Under the pieces are notes generated by a model that worked only from the letters and a program-made list of their open reading frames with translations, ran no database searches and had not been told where the DNA came from. From NCBI GenBank assembly GCA_019400425.1, contig JAFREE010000325.1, positions 1 to 12,061 on the forward strand: a stretch of DNA of 12,061 nt, in the 5' to 3' direction. A program made the translations under genes and the position numbers. The DNA comes from Hymenochaete sp. R1 (Eukaryota; Basidiomycota; Agaricomycetes; Hymenochaetales; Hymenochaetaceae). Each line of letters opens with the position of its first letter. Position 1 is the stretch's first letter. This document shows positions 1 through 11,189 of this stretch, piece by piece.

Positions 1-1
1 G

Positions 2-271
2 ATGTCTCCAGAGGACCAGAAGCGTGTGGTGACGAGAGTCCAAGATAACACGAAATTGTTTGAGCTGGCCAAAGCTGGATTCCCTTTACTTGCTGTGCAT
101 GGGACGCAAGATGCGTATTTCGATGGTGGAAAGATGGTTGAGATTGTGAGACCCTTGTTCACGAACATGGAGGTCGTCATGTTGGAAGGTGCCTGTCATA
201 CACCTTTCGTAGAAGATCCTTTCGTAGTCATGGATCCTATACTGAGATTCTGTGATCGCTTGCTTGGTTGA
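2..271 (+). CDS. alpha/beta hydrolase, C-terminal fragment (gene runs off the left edge)
   Basis: This is the last 89 codons of an alpha/beta-hydrolase-fold protein ending at TGA 269-271. The sequence shows HGTQDAYFDG (residues 34-43 of the fragment), the usual site of the acid residue after strand 7, and GACHTPFVEDP (63-73), the usual site of the catalytic histidine before the last helix. A typical family member is 270-330 residues, so the nucleophile elbow and oxyanion loop lie outside the window. The ATG at position 2 is probably internal, because the frame is open to the edge and this part of the fold never stands alone. The order 'HG..D' then 'G..H.PF.EDP' is typical of epoxide-hydrolase, haloperoxidase and esterase-like members, but the substrate cannot be deduced from this piece. 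The fold assignment is firm; the enzyme class is unknown. Confidence 0.85.
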   Translation: MSPEDQKRVVTRVQDNTKLFELAKAGFPLLAVHGTQDAYFDGGKMVEIVRPLFTNMEVVMLEGACHTPFVEDPFVVMDPILRFCDRLLG

Positions 272-1914
272 TGTACGAATATGAATAGAACGTGTATTGT
301 GATGGTGGTGGTTGGAGAAGACGAAGGATAGGATGATGCAGTACTCTATAACGAGTGGCAGCCGCAGCGGAACAGGTGTCCACGCTCTCCTTTTTGGGCC
401 TTTCTTGAAACCACTACGATCACGATAATTGTTCAAGATCACAGAACTTGAGCATATATTATGATATAGTTTTCAGTTTCAAGGGTAAAATCTGTCTGCT
501 GCTTTATTTTCGGATGTGAACTTCCCCCCGCCTTCATGATTGTCAATAAGTGAGCAACACGTTCCTACGACTCAAATGGCGACAGGTCGAACCGCTTCTC
601 TTTAAACTGCTTTACATCATCTTGTTCTAGGATCACCGATTCTCCTTAAAAGCAACAAAAAGTTACAGCTTGATTCCTGACCAGACGCGAGGCATCGCCA
701 GTACACCAAGTGTCTTGGCTTACGGTTGTTCAACGGCTTGAGCCAGGACCAAAGTCGGCCATGATTAAGAGCAATCCCAATCCAAAAAGTGTAGGTCTGT
801 GAGATGTCGATTGGAACTTCTTTCAGTCCCGGACTCTATCTGGTGCGTAAACTACAAATAAAAAGATGATCTCGAGGATCTCAGCCGAAAAGCGGTCGAT
901 AAGCACTCTGGACGGACCCTGTGGCAGCCGGCATTGTACATGGCAGGGCATATTACCCACACACAAGGGAGGAGAATGTGGTTGGATATACAAACGACCT
1001 GAGTTTGTTTTCTCTTGTTGCCAGTTATCACGATCCATCGAGTCGACCGTCACTCTCGCTGCTGAGGCTTTTGTTTCTATGCTTTCCTTCTTGCCAAATG
1101 CCCTTTTAACCCGCGTTTGACCGCATGTCGGCCTACATAGCTCACTTTCACTTTGTTATCTCAGTTTTGATATCTGGAGGCCAATGCGTATACGTACCAC
1201 AAATTGAAGCCCATGCGATCTTCGTCTTATCACGTTCGGTGTGGAATGTGCATCGAGACGAATGTGTGTTCCGTTTTCCAGCATACCATGTGCAGACTCG
1301 TTTCCACGTATCTGGCAAGGGCCTCTCGAGTTGATTAGGAGAGAATACTCGAGGACGACATTCTGCAGGCGTTCAAATATAATTCGAACGAGTTCAGCGT
1401 TTTTTTGTATTTCTCTAAAGTGAGTTTCGAGAGCTCAAAGTCGGAGATATGGGGCACGTCTGCAGCTAAAGAAATTACTGACTGTCTGCACATCACGGTC
1501 CAGTTCAGTAAAGTACTCCGTTAGTAAGAAATTATCGAAGACACATACCAGTTTTCGAACCAGGCATCGGTGTATGAGCGAGGTCGCATATTTGGACGTC
1601 GTTGTCCAAACGAGAGCATTTCCTTCGTAAGAATACGCCTCGTCTCGCGCAGTAGTCTCCTACGGCACCGGTGGAGGCGATATGTAATGCACAATGTTCC
1701 ACATTCGCAAGGAAATATCGAGATTTTGAAGTTATATAGTCGCGGTAGCAGCGAGAGCAACTCGAGAGACCGGAAAGAAACTGAAAATTTGATGTTTAGT
1801 ATGCTTACGTGATACATGATGTAGTAATCAGGAGCAGCGATAATCCGCTTCTCTTGACTGGTCCGCTCGAACCAGAGAGAGGTCGCCCGTCTTCCATCTG
1901 CATCTACTACCACC
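272..1914. other. 1.6-kb interval without a confident gene
   Basis: The left part (272-820) should hold the 3' UTR of the hydrolase; I see no coding signal there. The region 820-1500 contains only short open frames of unconvincing composition on both strands. The right part (1335-1916) has minus-strand splice-like signals: donor GTATGT at 1548-1543, branch TTACTAAC near 1527-1520, and acceptors at 1486 and 1466. It also has open frames that join in phase, reported as a finding and not called as a gene. The last stretch before 1915 must include the promoter and leader of the complex I subunit gene. No tRNA, rRNA or clear transposon was seen. Confidence 0.5.
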
Positions 1915-2972
<1,058 letters not shown>

Positions 2973-3420
2973 TACTGGGGTCCTTTCCCTTAGTGCGTGC
3001 TGTAACCTGCAGAAACTAACATATTCCATAACATTTTGCAACCTGCCCGTGAGCAATTTTACGTGCGAAGAAATGCCAGCGAAACCTCGTGTGATATGAA
3101 TGAAATGCGTCCGATAGTCCATCCATATAAAAAGCCGACGAGGTCAAAGCCACATCGATATCAAACCCTCCCCTTCATATTTCTGCAGATCGCTTTCGTA
3201 CTTAAGGCGGACGTAGAAGTAGACAGCGATCGTCTCCCACATGTTACATTCTCCACGTCGTAGACCATTGTAAGCGAAGGCGTTCAACGCGTCCCTTTAA
3301 ATACACCCCTCCATAGACCCCTGACCACCCTTCGACTTCCCTTGTTTTGCTTCATCCATTAGACACTCCTTCGGTTACATCCCTTCGTCATCACTCTGCG
3401 ACTCTCCCGCAGCCAACAAT
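2973..3420. promoter_or_regulatory. intergenic region with the promoter and leader of the chromodomain gene
   Basis: This 448-bp gap holds the 3' UTR of the complex I gene followed by the upstream region of the next gene. A TATA-like TTTAAATA lies at 3296-3303, about 118 bp before the ATG. From there to 3420 the coding strand is strongly pyrimidine-rich, as is common in fungal core promoters and 5' leaders. No gene is visible in it. The promoter call rests on position and composition only. Confidence 0.45.
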
Positions 3421-5519
3421 ATGTCTCACGTTGCACGAACGCCTCTCAGCATGCTTGCTGGTACACAAACTAGTCACTCCAATGTGACACCGGTCAGCGA
3501 CGGGAAAGAAGAAAAGAAGGACGTACAATCACAATCACATCCCAACGCCTCTTTCAGGGAATCACTTTTCAGGGGTCGGAGCACCATCCCATTTAAGGAA
3601 GAAAATGACACCAAGAGGAAGCAGAACTCGAGTTTTTCGAGTTTCACGGATGACTGTGGTCATTTCACCCTTGAAGACGTCGATAGAAGGGCAGACAAGG
3701 ATGAAAAACTCCACAAGAAAAAGGAGCCTGCAAAAGCGATAAAAGGACTTGGACACGACGGCCCGAAAGAAAGAACGGTTACAATAAAAGTTCATGATAG
3801 GAAAGAGTCATTCAAACTTCTTAACGACTTTGACACATTTTGGAGATATACGTCGGAACGACATCTTATGGAGGAAAGGAGAAGGAAGGGTGAACCCCAT
3901 CCGTAAGTAATTTGCTCAGAAATTATTCCTTCATAGCCAGAATGGTTATGATAGCAAAGAGAATGGGTATGGTTGGATGTTAGGGGGAGGTGGGAAGTTG
4001 TGGTGATGGGTGATGGCTCGAGAGAAAAATGATTGGAGCCAATGACTCGGGCGAGCAGGACCTCCAGTAGAGTTCTCTCTCATACACCAACCACCATCAA
4101 TGATGGTCATGAACGGAATATCTTAGCGGCTAGACGCTACCTGTGCACCCTAGTTGACTCTGACCACTCTGAAATAACTATTGGTCTTGCTAAAAAGCAA
4201 TGCCATAGAAGGTCAGAAGTGGGAGAGTGGAACTAGGGTGCATCCGGAGCGCTCTGTCTCGACTTCGGCTTTGACCCTTCTGAGCCCTCTCAGTCTCTTT
4301 GAATCTTCCTTTCTTACCAACACTTTCCTATACTTCCTCTCACTCTGTCTTCTTTCTTTGACTAACGGTGTAGCTGATAACTTTTTATACAAATTGCAGG
4401 TGGACCAAGGATAAAATTTTGCAAGCCCATAAATTTACCAACATTTTTCGTGTTTCCGACAAAGGGTCTCAGTTCCTGATTCAGGACGTCATCGAGAAAG
4501 GGTCCACAAAGCATGTCGATATTCTCTTTCGAGTTCTCTTGTACTCGACATTCGTAAAACCGGAGACGTACACACTACTTGAGCGTCAACTCGCCCCTCT
4601 AACATGGGATCGGTATCGTCGAGACGACTATTCCGAGGTGCTCCAAGACGCCCAGGACTCCGACATTGCAATCTATACCAGTGCATTTCAGAAATTTGCT
4701 CCTCGTCTCGGTAAAAGCTGCTCGTTCAAGAATCATTTGCAGCTTCTCGAGGCAATGATGCACGACAACCTCGTCGGCCAGCTCGAGTCATGCGAGTATA
4801 TGGCCGACGCCTTCGACTGTATCTACAAATACCCGGGCTCTGGAGATTTCATCGCATACCAACTTTTGATGAATCTTTCGTACACTCCAATCCTGTCTTT
4901 CAGCGAGAATGACTTCGTCATCGCCGGTGTCGGCGCTGTGGAGGGGCTCCAGAAATGCTTCAAGCACACGAAGAACGGATCGGCCGTGAAGGCATATGCA
5001 CCGTCGCTCATTCGCTGGATGACCGAGACCCAAGATGAACACTTTGAGAAACTCGGGCTGGAGCCTGCTCGCTTGGGCGCGGAAAAACGGAAGATGACGG
5101 TGGTGGATGTCGAGCACACGTTGTGCGAGGTGCACAAGTACACGCGAGCGAGGGAGAAGGGCACTGCGTACAGCAAGTTCAAGCCGAGTGGAACTGTGCT
5201 TCCGCGGTATCCTACGCTCCCTCGTGCATGGTCGGATGCGCGACGGGAGGTGACGAAGGTGAAGCCAGGAAGGTTGGACAACGAGAGGCCGGCAAAGGTG
5301 TATGTCGTGAATGAACTTGTGGGACGTGTGGAGACGGAGGAAGGAGAGGTGATGTATGAGGTGGATTGGATGGGCTATGGGCCTGGGGAAAGGACGTGGG
5401 AGCCTGAGGAGAGGTTGAAGGTGGATGCACCGGAGATGGTGAAGGAATATGAGAGGATGCATCCGAGGCTGTTGTCGACGAGCGCGAACAAGCCGATGAA
5501 GAAGAGGCGGAGGATGTAA
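3421..5519 (+). CDS. HMUDK_hel / aGPT-PPlase-type helical domain protein with C-terminal chromodomain
   Basis: Two exons (3421-3902 and 4400-5519) encode 533 residues. Residues 1-128 are polar, lysine-rich and probably disordered. Residues about 130-420 match the helical domain named 5-hmdU DNA kinase helical domain, earlier aGPT-PPlase, known from phages with hypermodified thymine. Landmarks are FDTFWRYTSERH (137-148), PWTKDKIL then KFTNIFR (161-178), SFKNHLQLLEAM (269-280), YPGSGDFIAYQ (305-315), DFVIAGVGAVEGLQKCF (332-348) and VDVEHTLCEVHKYTR (396-410). Residues 461-513 form a chromodomain with aromatic positions Y462, W484, Y487 and the block TWEPEE (493-498). The C-terminus KKRRRM is a likely nuclear signal. 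The protein has no Walker A motif, so kinase activity by itself is doubtful. Expected site: nucleus, on methyl-lysine chromatin (inference). The start is the first ATG of the open exon in AACAATATG context. Confidence 0.88.
3903..4399 (+). other. 497-bp intron of the chromodomain/HMUDK gene
   Basis: The donor is GTAAGT (3903-3908) and the acceptor TTGCAG (4394-4399). Branch-like GACTAAC lies near 4361-4367, preceded by a long C/T tract. Joining CC to GTGG restores P161-W162 in the conserved PWTKD block, so the junction is secure. All other introns in the window are 53-85 bp, which makes this one an outlier. If retained, translation would stop at once (CCG TAA), leaving only the disordered N-terminus without the helical domain and chromodomain. 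Confidence 0.85.
4131..4256. repeat. long imperfect foldback (hairpin) inside the intron
   Basis: A perfect 12-bp inverted repeat, TGCACCCTAGTT (4144-4155) and AACTAGGGTGCA (4231-4242), encloses further nested complementary blocks. These are ACTCT/AGAGT (4157-4161 with 4224-4228), CCAC/GTGG (4164-4167 with 4219-4222), TCTGA/TCAGA (4168-4172 with 4213-4217), CTATTGG/CCATAG (4178-4184 with 4203-4208) and TTGCT/AGCAA (4187-4191 with 4196-4200), around an AAAA loop. The outer flanks pair weakly to about 4131/4256. All blocks share one centre near 4193, so this is one structure. It could be a relic foldback transposon (MITE) or an RNA hairpin of miRNA-precursor shape. Confidence 0.7.
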
Positions 5520-6182
5520 TGGAATATCTTATCGGATTTCAATCTTCCTTTGTTTTCTCTTGCTCGAAACTTCTCGTCTATATCTTTTTCTATAATATAC
5601 TTCCGTTGTTTTCACGATTGGCTGATTTTCTTGAAGCTTTCTATACGCTCTCGTATGCGATTCTGCCCTCCTTTCGAGAACTTTTCTGCACTTGCTCTGC
5701 TGATCCACTTCTTTTGCGTCCTTTTCTAGTCTCTTTCTATGGAATCATAATGGGTATATATATCGATATCTTTTGAGTACCAAAACTTACAAAAAAAATA
5801 ATAAATAAATAAAAAGCAGCGAGCGGGTTGTTTGTATTACGTAATCTACCATCAATATGGGATAGGCCGCGTGCCAAAGAGCGACTGGGCTCTCTTCGAC
5901 ACTCGCATCTCTTCCTCTTCCTTCCACTTCTTCCGTCTCTTTCCTTCCTCGTCGCCTGTTGTTGGTCTGCTCGTCATCGTCGTCGCCGTTGTCGTCGCCC
6001 GTTTGTGCTGGTGAGACGACGCTGAAGGGCACAGACAACGTACTCCGTCGGTGGTTGTTCACCCCCATCAATATTTCCACGCCCCTCAGCCTTCTTTCGA
6101 GCCTCTTTCTCCGCATCTCTTCAACACCCATCACCGCCTTTTTTCGTCGTTTCTTTCTCCGATTGCCATCCTGACGCTCAAA
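5520..6182. other. intergenic: 3' UTR of the chromodomain gene and leader of the next gene
   Basis: From 5520 to about 5780 the + strand is T/C-rich with no coding signal, as expected for a 3' UTR. After the A-rich tract at 5789-5816, the stretch from about 5880 to 6175 is again pyrimidine-rich (CTTC, TCGTC runs) and ends at AAAATGG, which is typical of a fungal promoter and 5' leader. The open frames on either strand here are low-complexity shadows. Confidence 0.5.
5800..5813 (+). terminator. overlapping AATAAA polyadenylation-type signals
   Basis: Three overlapping AATAAA hexamers (starting at 5800, 5804 and 5808) sit within an A-rich tract about 280 bp after the stop of the chromodomain gene. 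They may be the 3'-end processing signal of that gene. The call is by motif and position only, as fungal poly(A) signals are loose. Confidence 0.35.
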
Positions 6183-9100
6183 ATGGCCACAGCGCTCACT
6201 CCATCTTACATGCAAGCCGTCGATAACAACGCTCTCGCTGCTCTCAATATCGTCCCTGTGGGCGAGTCGTCGCGAGCTTACAATCCTAACTCCGCCCAGT
6301 CTCAACGGCAGGCTTCTCCAAATCCAAACGAATTTGGCTACTCCTACCGGGATAGCCAACCACGGTTCTCGACCTTGCGGAGCATTAGCGCGCCTGACAG
6401 GGCGAGCATGGCTCGACAGTCGTCCTATGGCGAGTTTTCCACTGATCCAATTACTGGTGCGGACTTCGACCCCGCCGTGGGACAGGCGCAAGTTGTGGAC
6501 GGCATGGAGGCTTTGCATTCACCTTACGATCGTCCAGCAACGGTTTCAGGCAGACCAGGGTCATCCAAGAGCCAGCGTCCGTACTCACCGTACCAACGAG
6601 AGACGTCACCCCGTCATGCAAAAAACGACTCAGGCGTGCTCACGGACGTTCGCTCTGCGGCAGGCACTCCTGTCGATATGTTTTCCGAAACCAGTGTGAT
6701 GCAAGGGAGACAGACTCAACATTCTCCTCTTCTCCAGAACGGTGTGCCCAAACATCCATCGATCTCTGCTGCCAACGGCGGTGGCGGCGTGCCCCCGAGA
6801 CACGCGGCGCCCATCATCCCCTCCAGTGCTGCCCCGACTTACAAACCCGCCAACATCCCGATCTCCTCCAACACTCGGGCAGTCGCCCAACAACCCACGT
6901 ACATAACCCCTCCATCCTCACCCACACCCATCGCAGTGAACCCGGTATATTCTTATGCCGCCGATGTCAACCCTGCGGCCCGCTACGCCGCACATCAAGC
7001 ATTCAACCCAAACCCTGTTCCCGTCTTCAAACCAAACGATGGTCGCGAGATTTGTGTCGAGTGCGCTATGCGGGATCAGGATATGGCCGATGTGGATGTG
7101 ACTACACCGGGTGTTTGGGAACGCGAAAGCGATGCTGCCTACCATGATCTCTGCCGCTTGGAAGCGGAAGAGGAGGAGGAACGAGCCCGCGCGAGAACAT
7201 CAAACTCTAGTGCCGAATCCCAGCCCGTTATCGTTAGGCCAGCGGACCCCAATAGACCCCGGGCAAAAGGTAACCGGCTAACCGAACCCAATCTCAAGCT
7301 TTGGTTGTCAATGGTGAGTCGCTCATTTGGGGGGCATGCAGTTGCGGATGCTTTTCTTAGTACAATGGAATTGATGTCATTTGTCCTTTTTCGTAAAGAA
7401 TCCTCGCGAGCCACAAGCCCGTCAACAAACGCTTGACTTGTATGTTAAGACACAGACGGCGTTCTTGGAGGCTGAAGCACTTGCGAGGGCTCGTGCGATC
7501 CAAGAGTCTCGTCTGCTGGAGTCCAAGCTCGAGGATACATATGAAAATCTTAGGCGATCAACGCATGATATGCCGGCGGGTGGTGTACCCGTTGATGAAT
7601 CCGGCATGAGGCTGAAGGCCTCCCAGAGCTCTCGCCGGTCTGTATCAGGGCCTACGCCTCTATCAATTGGTTCACTCGTTGGTGATTCGACATCGCCACA
7701 TACGCGTAACCCTAGTCAAGGTCGTGACATCACTCTGCTTGAGAATGGGATGATTGTCGAAGAAGTCGATGTTCGCAAGGAAGAACGCGAACGTCGTCGC
7801 GAAGAGAAAAGGGAGCGTAGTCGAAACCGCAAGACGTCCCGAGGATCCGGAGGTGATAGGAATGGCGAGGTTATGTCAATGTATTCAGTTCACAGCCCGT
7901 TGCCCTACCAGACAGATAGCGGATTCTATACGTCAGCGTCTAACGGTTCTGCGGCAATGCTTGCCCGCGAGCGAGAACGACCAATGTCGATGGCTGGTTC
8001 GAGCATGCGTGCGTTCCCATCTGAGAGGCATCCTATTTCTCCACCGCCGGGTTCAGCATCCTTCCGTCCGCAAAGTGCGCGCGTGCACTCTCAAATTTCG
8101 CTTGTGGACTCGCAGAGCATTAGTTCAGCAAGCATGAGTGCGAATAGGCGTTCGAGATTCTTCGCGTTCAGGAATTGGAGCGAAGCTTGGAAGAGCAGGG
8201 AAAGTTTTGCTCCTTCTGGTGTTATGTCGATGAATGGAAGTATGATGGATATGCAGTAAGCATTTCAACTTCTATTTTACTTTGTGCGCTCTCTGACTTA
8301 GATTGGTCTCAACAGTGTCGCCTTGGATCGAGAGAAGCAAGAAAGGGAAAACATGTTTATGCACCCACCAACGATGGACTTGGGTACCGTGGCGCCTCTG
8401 GCACCGCACGTAAATTCATACCCCCGCCGAGCGTCCGTTTCGGGCGACAGAAACATTGCGTCCCAGGACTGTGACCGCCCGAAGAAGAAGAAAGGCCTCG
8501 CTCGCCTCTGGGGTCTCGTTACCGGTCATCACAAGAACTCAAAACAAAACGCTCAACAGCGCCGAAGTGAGGAGAAGCAGGTCGAGCGCCCAGAAGATGA
8601 TGCTCCTCTTGCCCCTCCACCCCCTCTTTCCTATCTTGTAAACCGTTCCCCGCGTGAACGCACAACATCCTCATCTTCGCTGCGTCGTACCTCGGTTCCT
8701 TCTACGCCACCGTCGTATTCGACCCTCCCGACGCCTACTTCGATCAGAAATACCTGGATTGAAGATGGATCGAAGCCCATTGGTCTAGGCATGGGCGGTC
8801 CATTGACGGCCCATACGGAGGAATCTGCGAGTAACATGAACGGGCCAGCGGATCCTTCTTCAGCACCTCCTATGTCGGCGTCATCTGTCCCAGTGACTGA
8901 AGTACCGAGAGGAATTCAACCGATGTCATCTGAGCCTGATATGCGTCAGCGTATGGTACAACCTGCGTTCTCAGAAGTCTTGCAACAGCAGCAACAGCAG
9001 TTCCAACAATCGATGTTCAGGCCATCAATGTCTGCTGCCACCCCGCGCCCCATTTCCATGTATTCTTTGCATAAGTCTTTGCCTCCGCTACCCAAGGAGG

Positions 9101-9843
9101 CAATGGCAGCTCAGTCAATGCCAACACCTGTCGACATGCCTCGTCCGGCGACGATGTTTGATATGTCGACTCAAGTAGTTGGCGAAAGTCCTGAGGAGCT
9201 GGAGCAACCGAACCCGCCGTTCAGACATGACGTGCGACGCCAATCGTTCAGTGGTACTGGTTCACGGACTGACTTGACAATACCGAGCATGGGCACCTTT
9301 CCGCTAAATCGGAACAATATGCAGCAAGAATACGGACCAGCTCCGGCCGTTAACCATGACAACTACGGATATTCGCCCTACGCTGAGATGGGTGAAATGG
9401 GAGCCCTTCCTGTTCCTGCCTCGCGTTCAGCAAATCGGCTAGATGTACAGAATGGCTTGGGTAATGATAAACACCTGGGCAAGCGTCGAAGTCGATTCGG
9501 GTTGTCGAGCCTCATTGGAAAGGTGACTGGGAGCAATTCACGCCCCAGTACGAGCAACGGTGACATTCGTGTGTCCGTTTCATCTCCAACACCAGGAGGA
9601 GGTCCACCAACGAGTGAGTCGGACCCGAGTGTGACGGAGTACGGTGTGAACGGGAGCAGCAGCCGCTCAAGGCATGGCAATGGTGCACCTAACAGTAGTG
9701 GCATCGGTATGGGTAGTGGGAACGGGCATTCGAGGATGAGTGTGGCCAGTCGGAAGGCGATCGAGGAGTTGGTGGATCAGGACCCAAAGTTTGTCGCATA
9801 TAGGTATCCGTCGGTGGATCAAAGCATTGCTCTGTTACGATGA
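6183..9843 (+). CDS. large, mostly disordered conserved fungal protein of unknown function
   Basis: Exons 6183-7313, 7399-8255 and 8316-9843 encode 1171 residues; the introns are 85 and 60 bp with GTGAGT/AAAG and GTAAGC/ACAG ends. The start is the ATG in AAAATGG; the frame is open upstream but has no ATG. Most of the chain is Ser/Pro/Gly/Asn-rich and likely disordered. The only compact parts are a region at about 285-430, with C-x-x-C (C291, C294), the charged segment ECAMRDQDMADVDVTTPG, an acidic E-run and a predicted helix or coiled coil (about 391-430), and the C-terminal 30 residues (about 1141-1171). A basic arginine-rich stretch (about 501-525), six glutamines (886-891) and two similar motifs, GLARLWGLVTG (723-733) and GLSSLIGKVTG (1058-1068), each after a basic patch, are also seen. 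Composition suggests a scaffold or regulatory protein; I do not recognise its function. Confidence 0.88.
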
Positions 9844-10860
9844 TGCGATGGTGGGTCATTTGGACTTCTTTTGCTTGATATGGAAGAACAGACTTTCATT
9901 TTTTCAGCTCCTCTCTTTCGTTCTTTCCCGTCTCGTTTCTGTCTTTCTGTTGGTCTATGGTTTATTTCCCCCTCTGCTCCTTTCATTCATTCATTTGATC
10001 GTACGTGCCAAGTATAATGACTCACGAATGCCTTACGCATTCGTTTTCTTTTGATGGATTTATTATCTCTTTTCTCGTTTTTCCATCTTTCTCGATTCTC
10101 AATTCTTGACCACCTTTGGTGTCTCATCGTTCGTTCGCTTCATCATGCTCCCTGTGCAGTGACATTCATTATTCCCCCCTCTCGCTATCTCCTCTCATGT
10201 AACTCAACTCGTCATGAAACACAACACATTTCAACCTGTCAAGTCATACAATCGCGATCACTACCCTACTTGAATCTGTCCTTTTCCTTCAGTACTGTCC
10301 ACGCCGATGTTTACTTCGCACATAAGTTAGTGCTCCATTCTTCGCAGGACGATCTGAGATTCGATTCCTTTCTATGCTTCCATTCTCAGACTCACACTGT
10401 ACCCCGTCGGCTGCGTACTCTTTCAAGTTGTTTCTCTTTGTCCGATGCTCCTTCTCCCCCTTTTTTTCTCTCTTCCTTAGCATTATTCACTTTCCCTTCC
10501 CAGATATTCAACATCGATCTTCCCTTCTCGTAACAGCTCTTTTCTTTCCTTTTCTCATCTTTGGATATTTCGCTTTTCTTTATTTTGCTTCTATTTCTTC
10601 CTTCGCCTCGATCCGACTGATTAGTACAAAATCTAAATCACTTGAACGATAGTAGTGAAGTGAAGTTCCGCTCTGCGCCATCTTGATTGGCGGTACATCA
10701 TGTCCGCCCTCAAGGTACCAGTCCGGCCTTTCGCTCTATGCTTGTGAATTCGAACATCGTGAACACATGTTAATGAGGCTGTAGCTTTACATCCTGGTTG
10801 ATGAGTGGGAGATTCAATGCATGACCGTGCTTCGCGGCCGCAACGCGCATTCAAAAGCTA
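9844..10860. other. non-coding, pyrimidine-rich stretch downstream of the large gene
   Basis: The first several hundred bases are T/C-rich on the + strand and probably contain the 3' UTR. A frame at 10051-10533 stays open for 160 codons but encodes a monotonous Ser/Phe/Leu/His string expected from CT-rich DNA, with no domain-like pattern. From about 10640 to 10860 the composition becomes mixed and I see no gene, tRNA or recognisable element. Confidence 0.5.
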
Positions 10861-11106
10861 ATATTAATATTGACGCGCGAAAGTTTCGGGCGTGATCTTT
10901 GGGCCTGACATCAGCGGAAAGGCCAAAAAATGTTAAGGGTCTTATAGGGATCTTATAAGGTTATACAAGGGCTACAATACCTACAATACCTACATTCGAC
11001 TAAAGATCTGACAAGATTGGTAAAATTTCATATAAAATTGATACAAGAATTATGCCGAGCATATAAGGTGGTACAATGTCATACCAGATGCATACCAGAT
11101 TGGCCG

Positions 11107-11161
11107 AAATCTTGTCATATCCCATGCCAATATGACAATCTGACTCGAAATCTGATCAGAC
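11107..11161. repeat. 55-bp direct repeat, copy 1, with internal palindrome
   Basis: This unit starts AAATCTTGTCATA and ends GATCAGAC. Inside it, TTGTCATAT (11112-11120) is the exact inverse complement of ATATGACAA (11130-11138), leaving a 9-nt loop. Copy 2 follows 83 bp downstream. Confidence 0.8.
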
Positions 11162-11189
11162 ACATGTAAGATGCATATAAGATCACTCA

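Noticed and set aside
4702..4725. GKS triplet in APRLGKSCSF as a Walker A phosphate-binding loop
   Set aside because: The required glycine five residues before GKS is absent, so it does not match GxxxxGK[ST]; no kinase P-loop is claimed for this protein.
4788..5462. Minus-strand open frame of 224 codons
   Set aside because: It is antisense to the conserved helical domain and chromodomain; its His/Leu/Pro/Arg-rich translation is the usual shadow of a GC-rich coding exon.
6051..6182. N-terminal extension of the large protein by 44 codons
   Set aside because: The extension would start at GTG; there is no upstream ATG in frame, and ATG at 6183 sits in a good AAAATGG context after a typical CT-rich leader.
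5787..6518. Minus-strand open frame of 243 codons
   Set aside because: It is antisense to the leader and first exon of the large gene and consists of Arg/Glu/Asp runs mirroring CT-rich DNA; no domain pattern.
10051..10533. Plus-strand open frame of 160 codons
   Set aside because: The translation is a low-complexity Ser/Phe/Leu/His string from pyrimidine-rich DNA, with no domain and no splice context.
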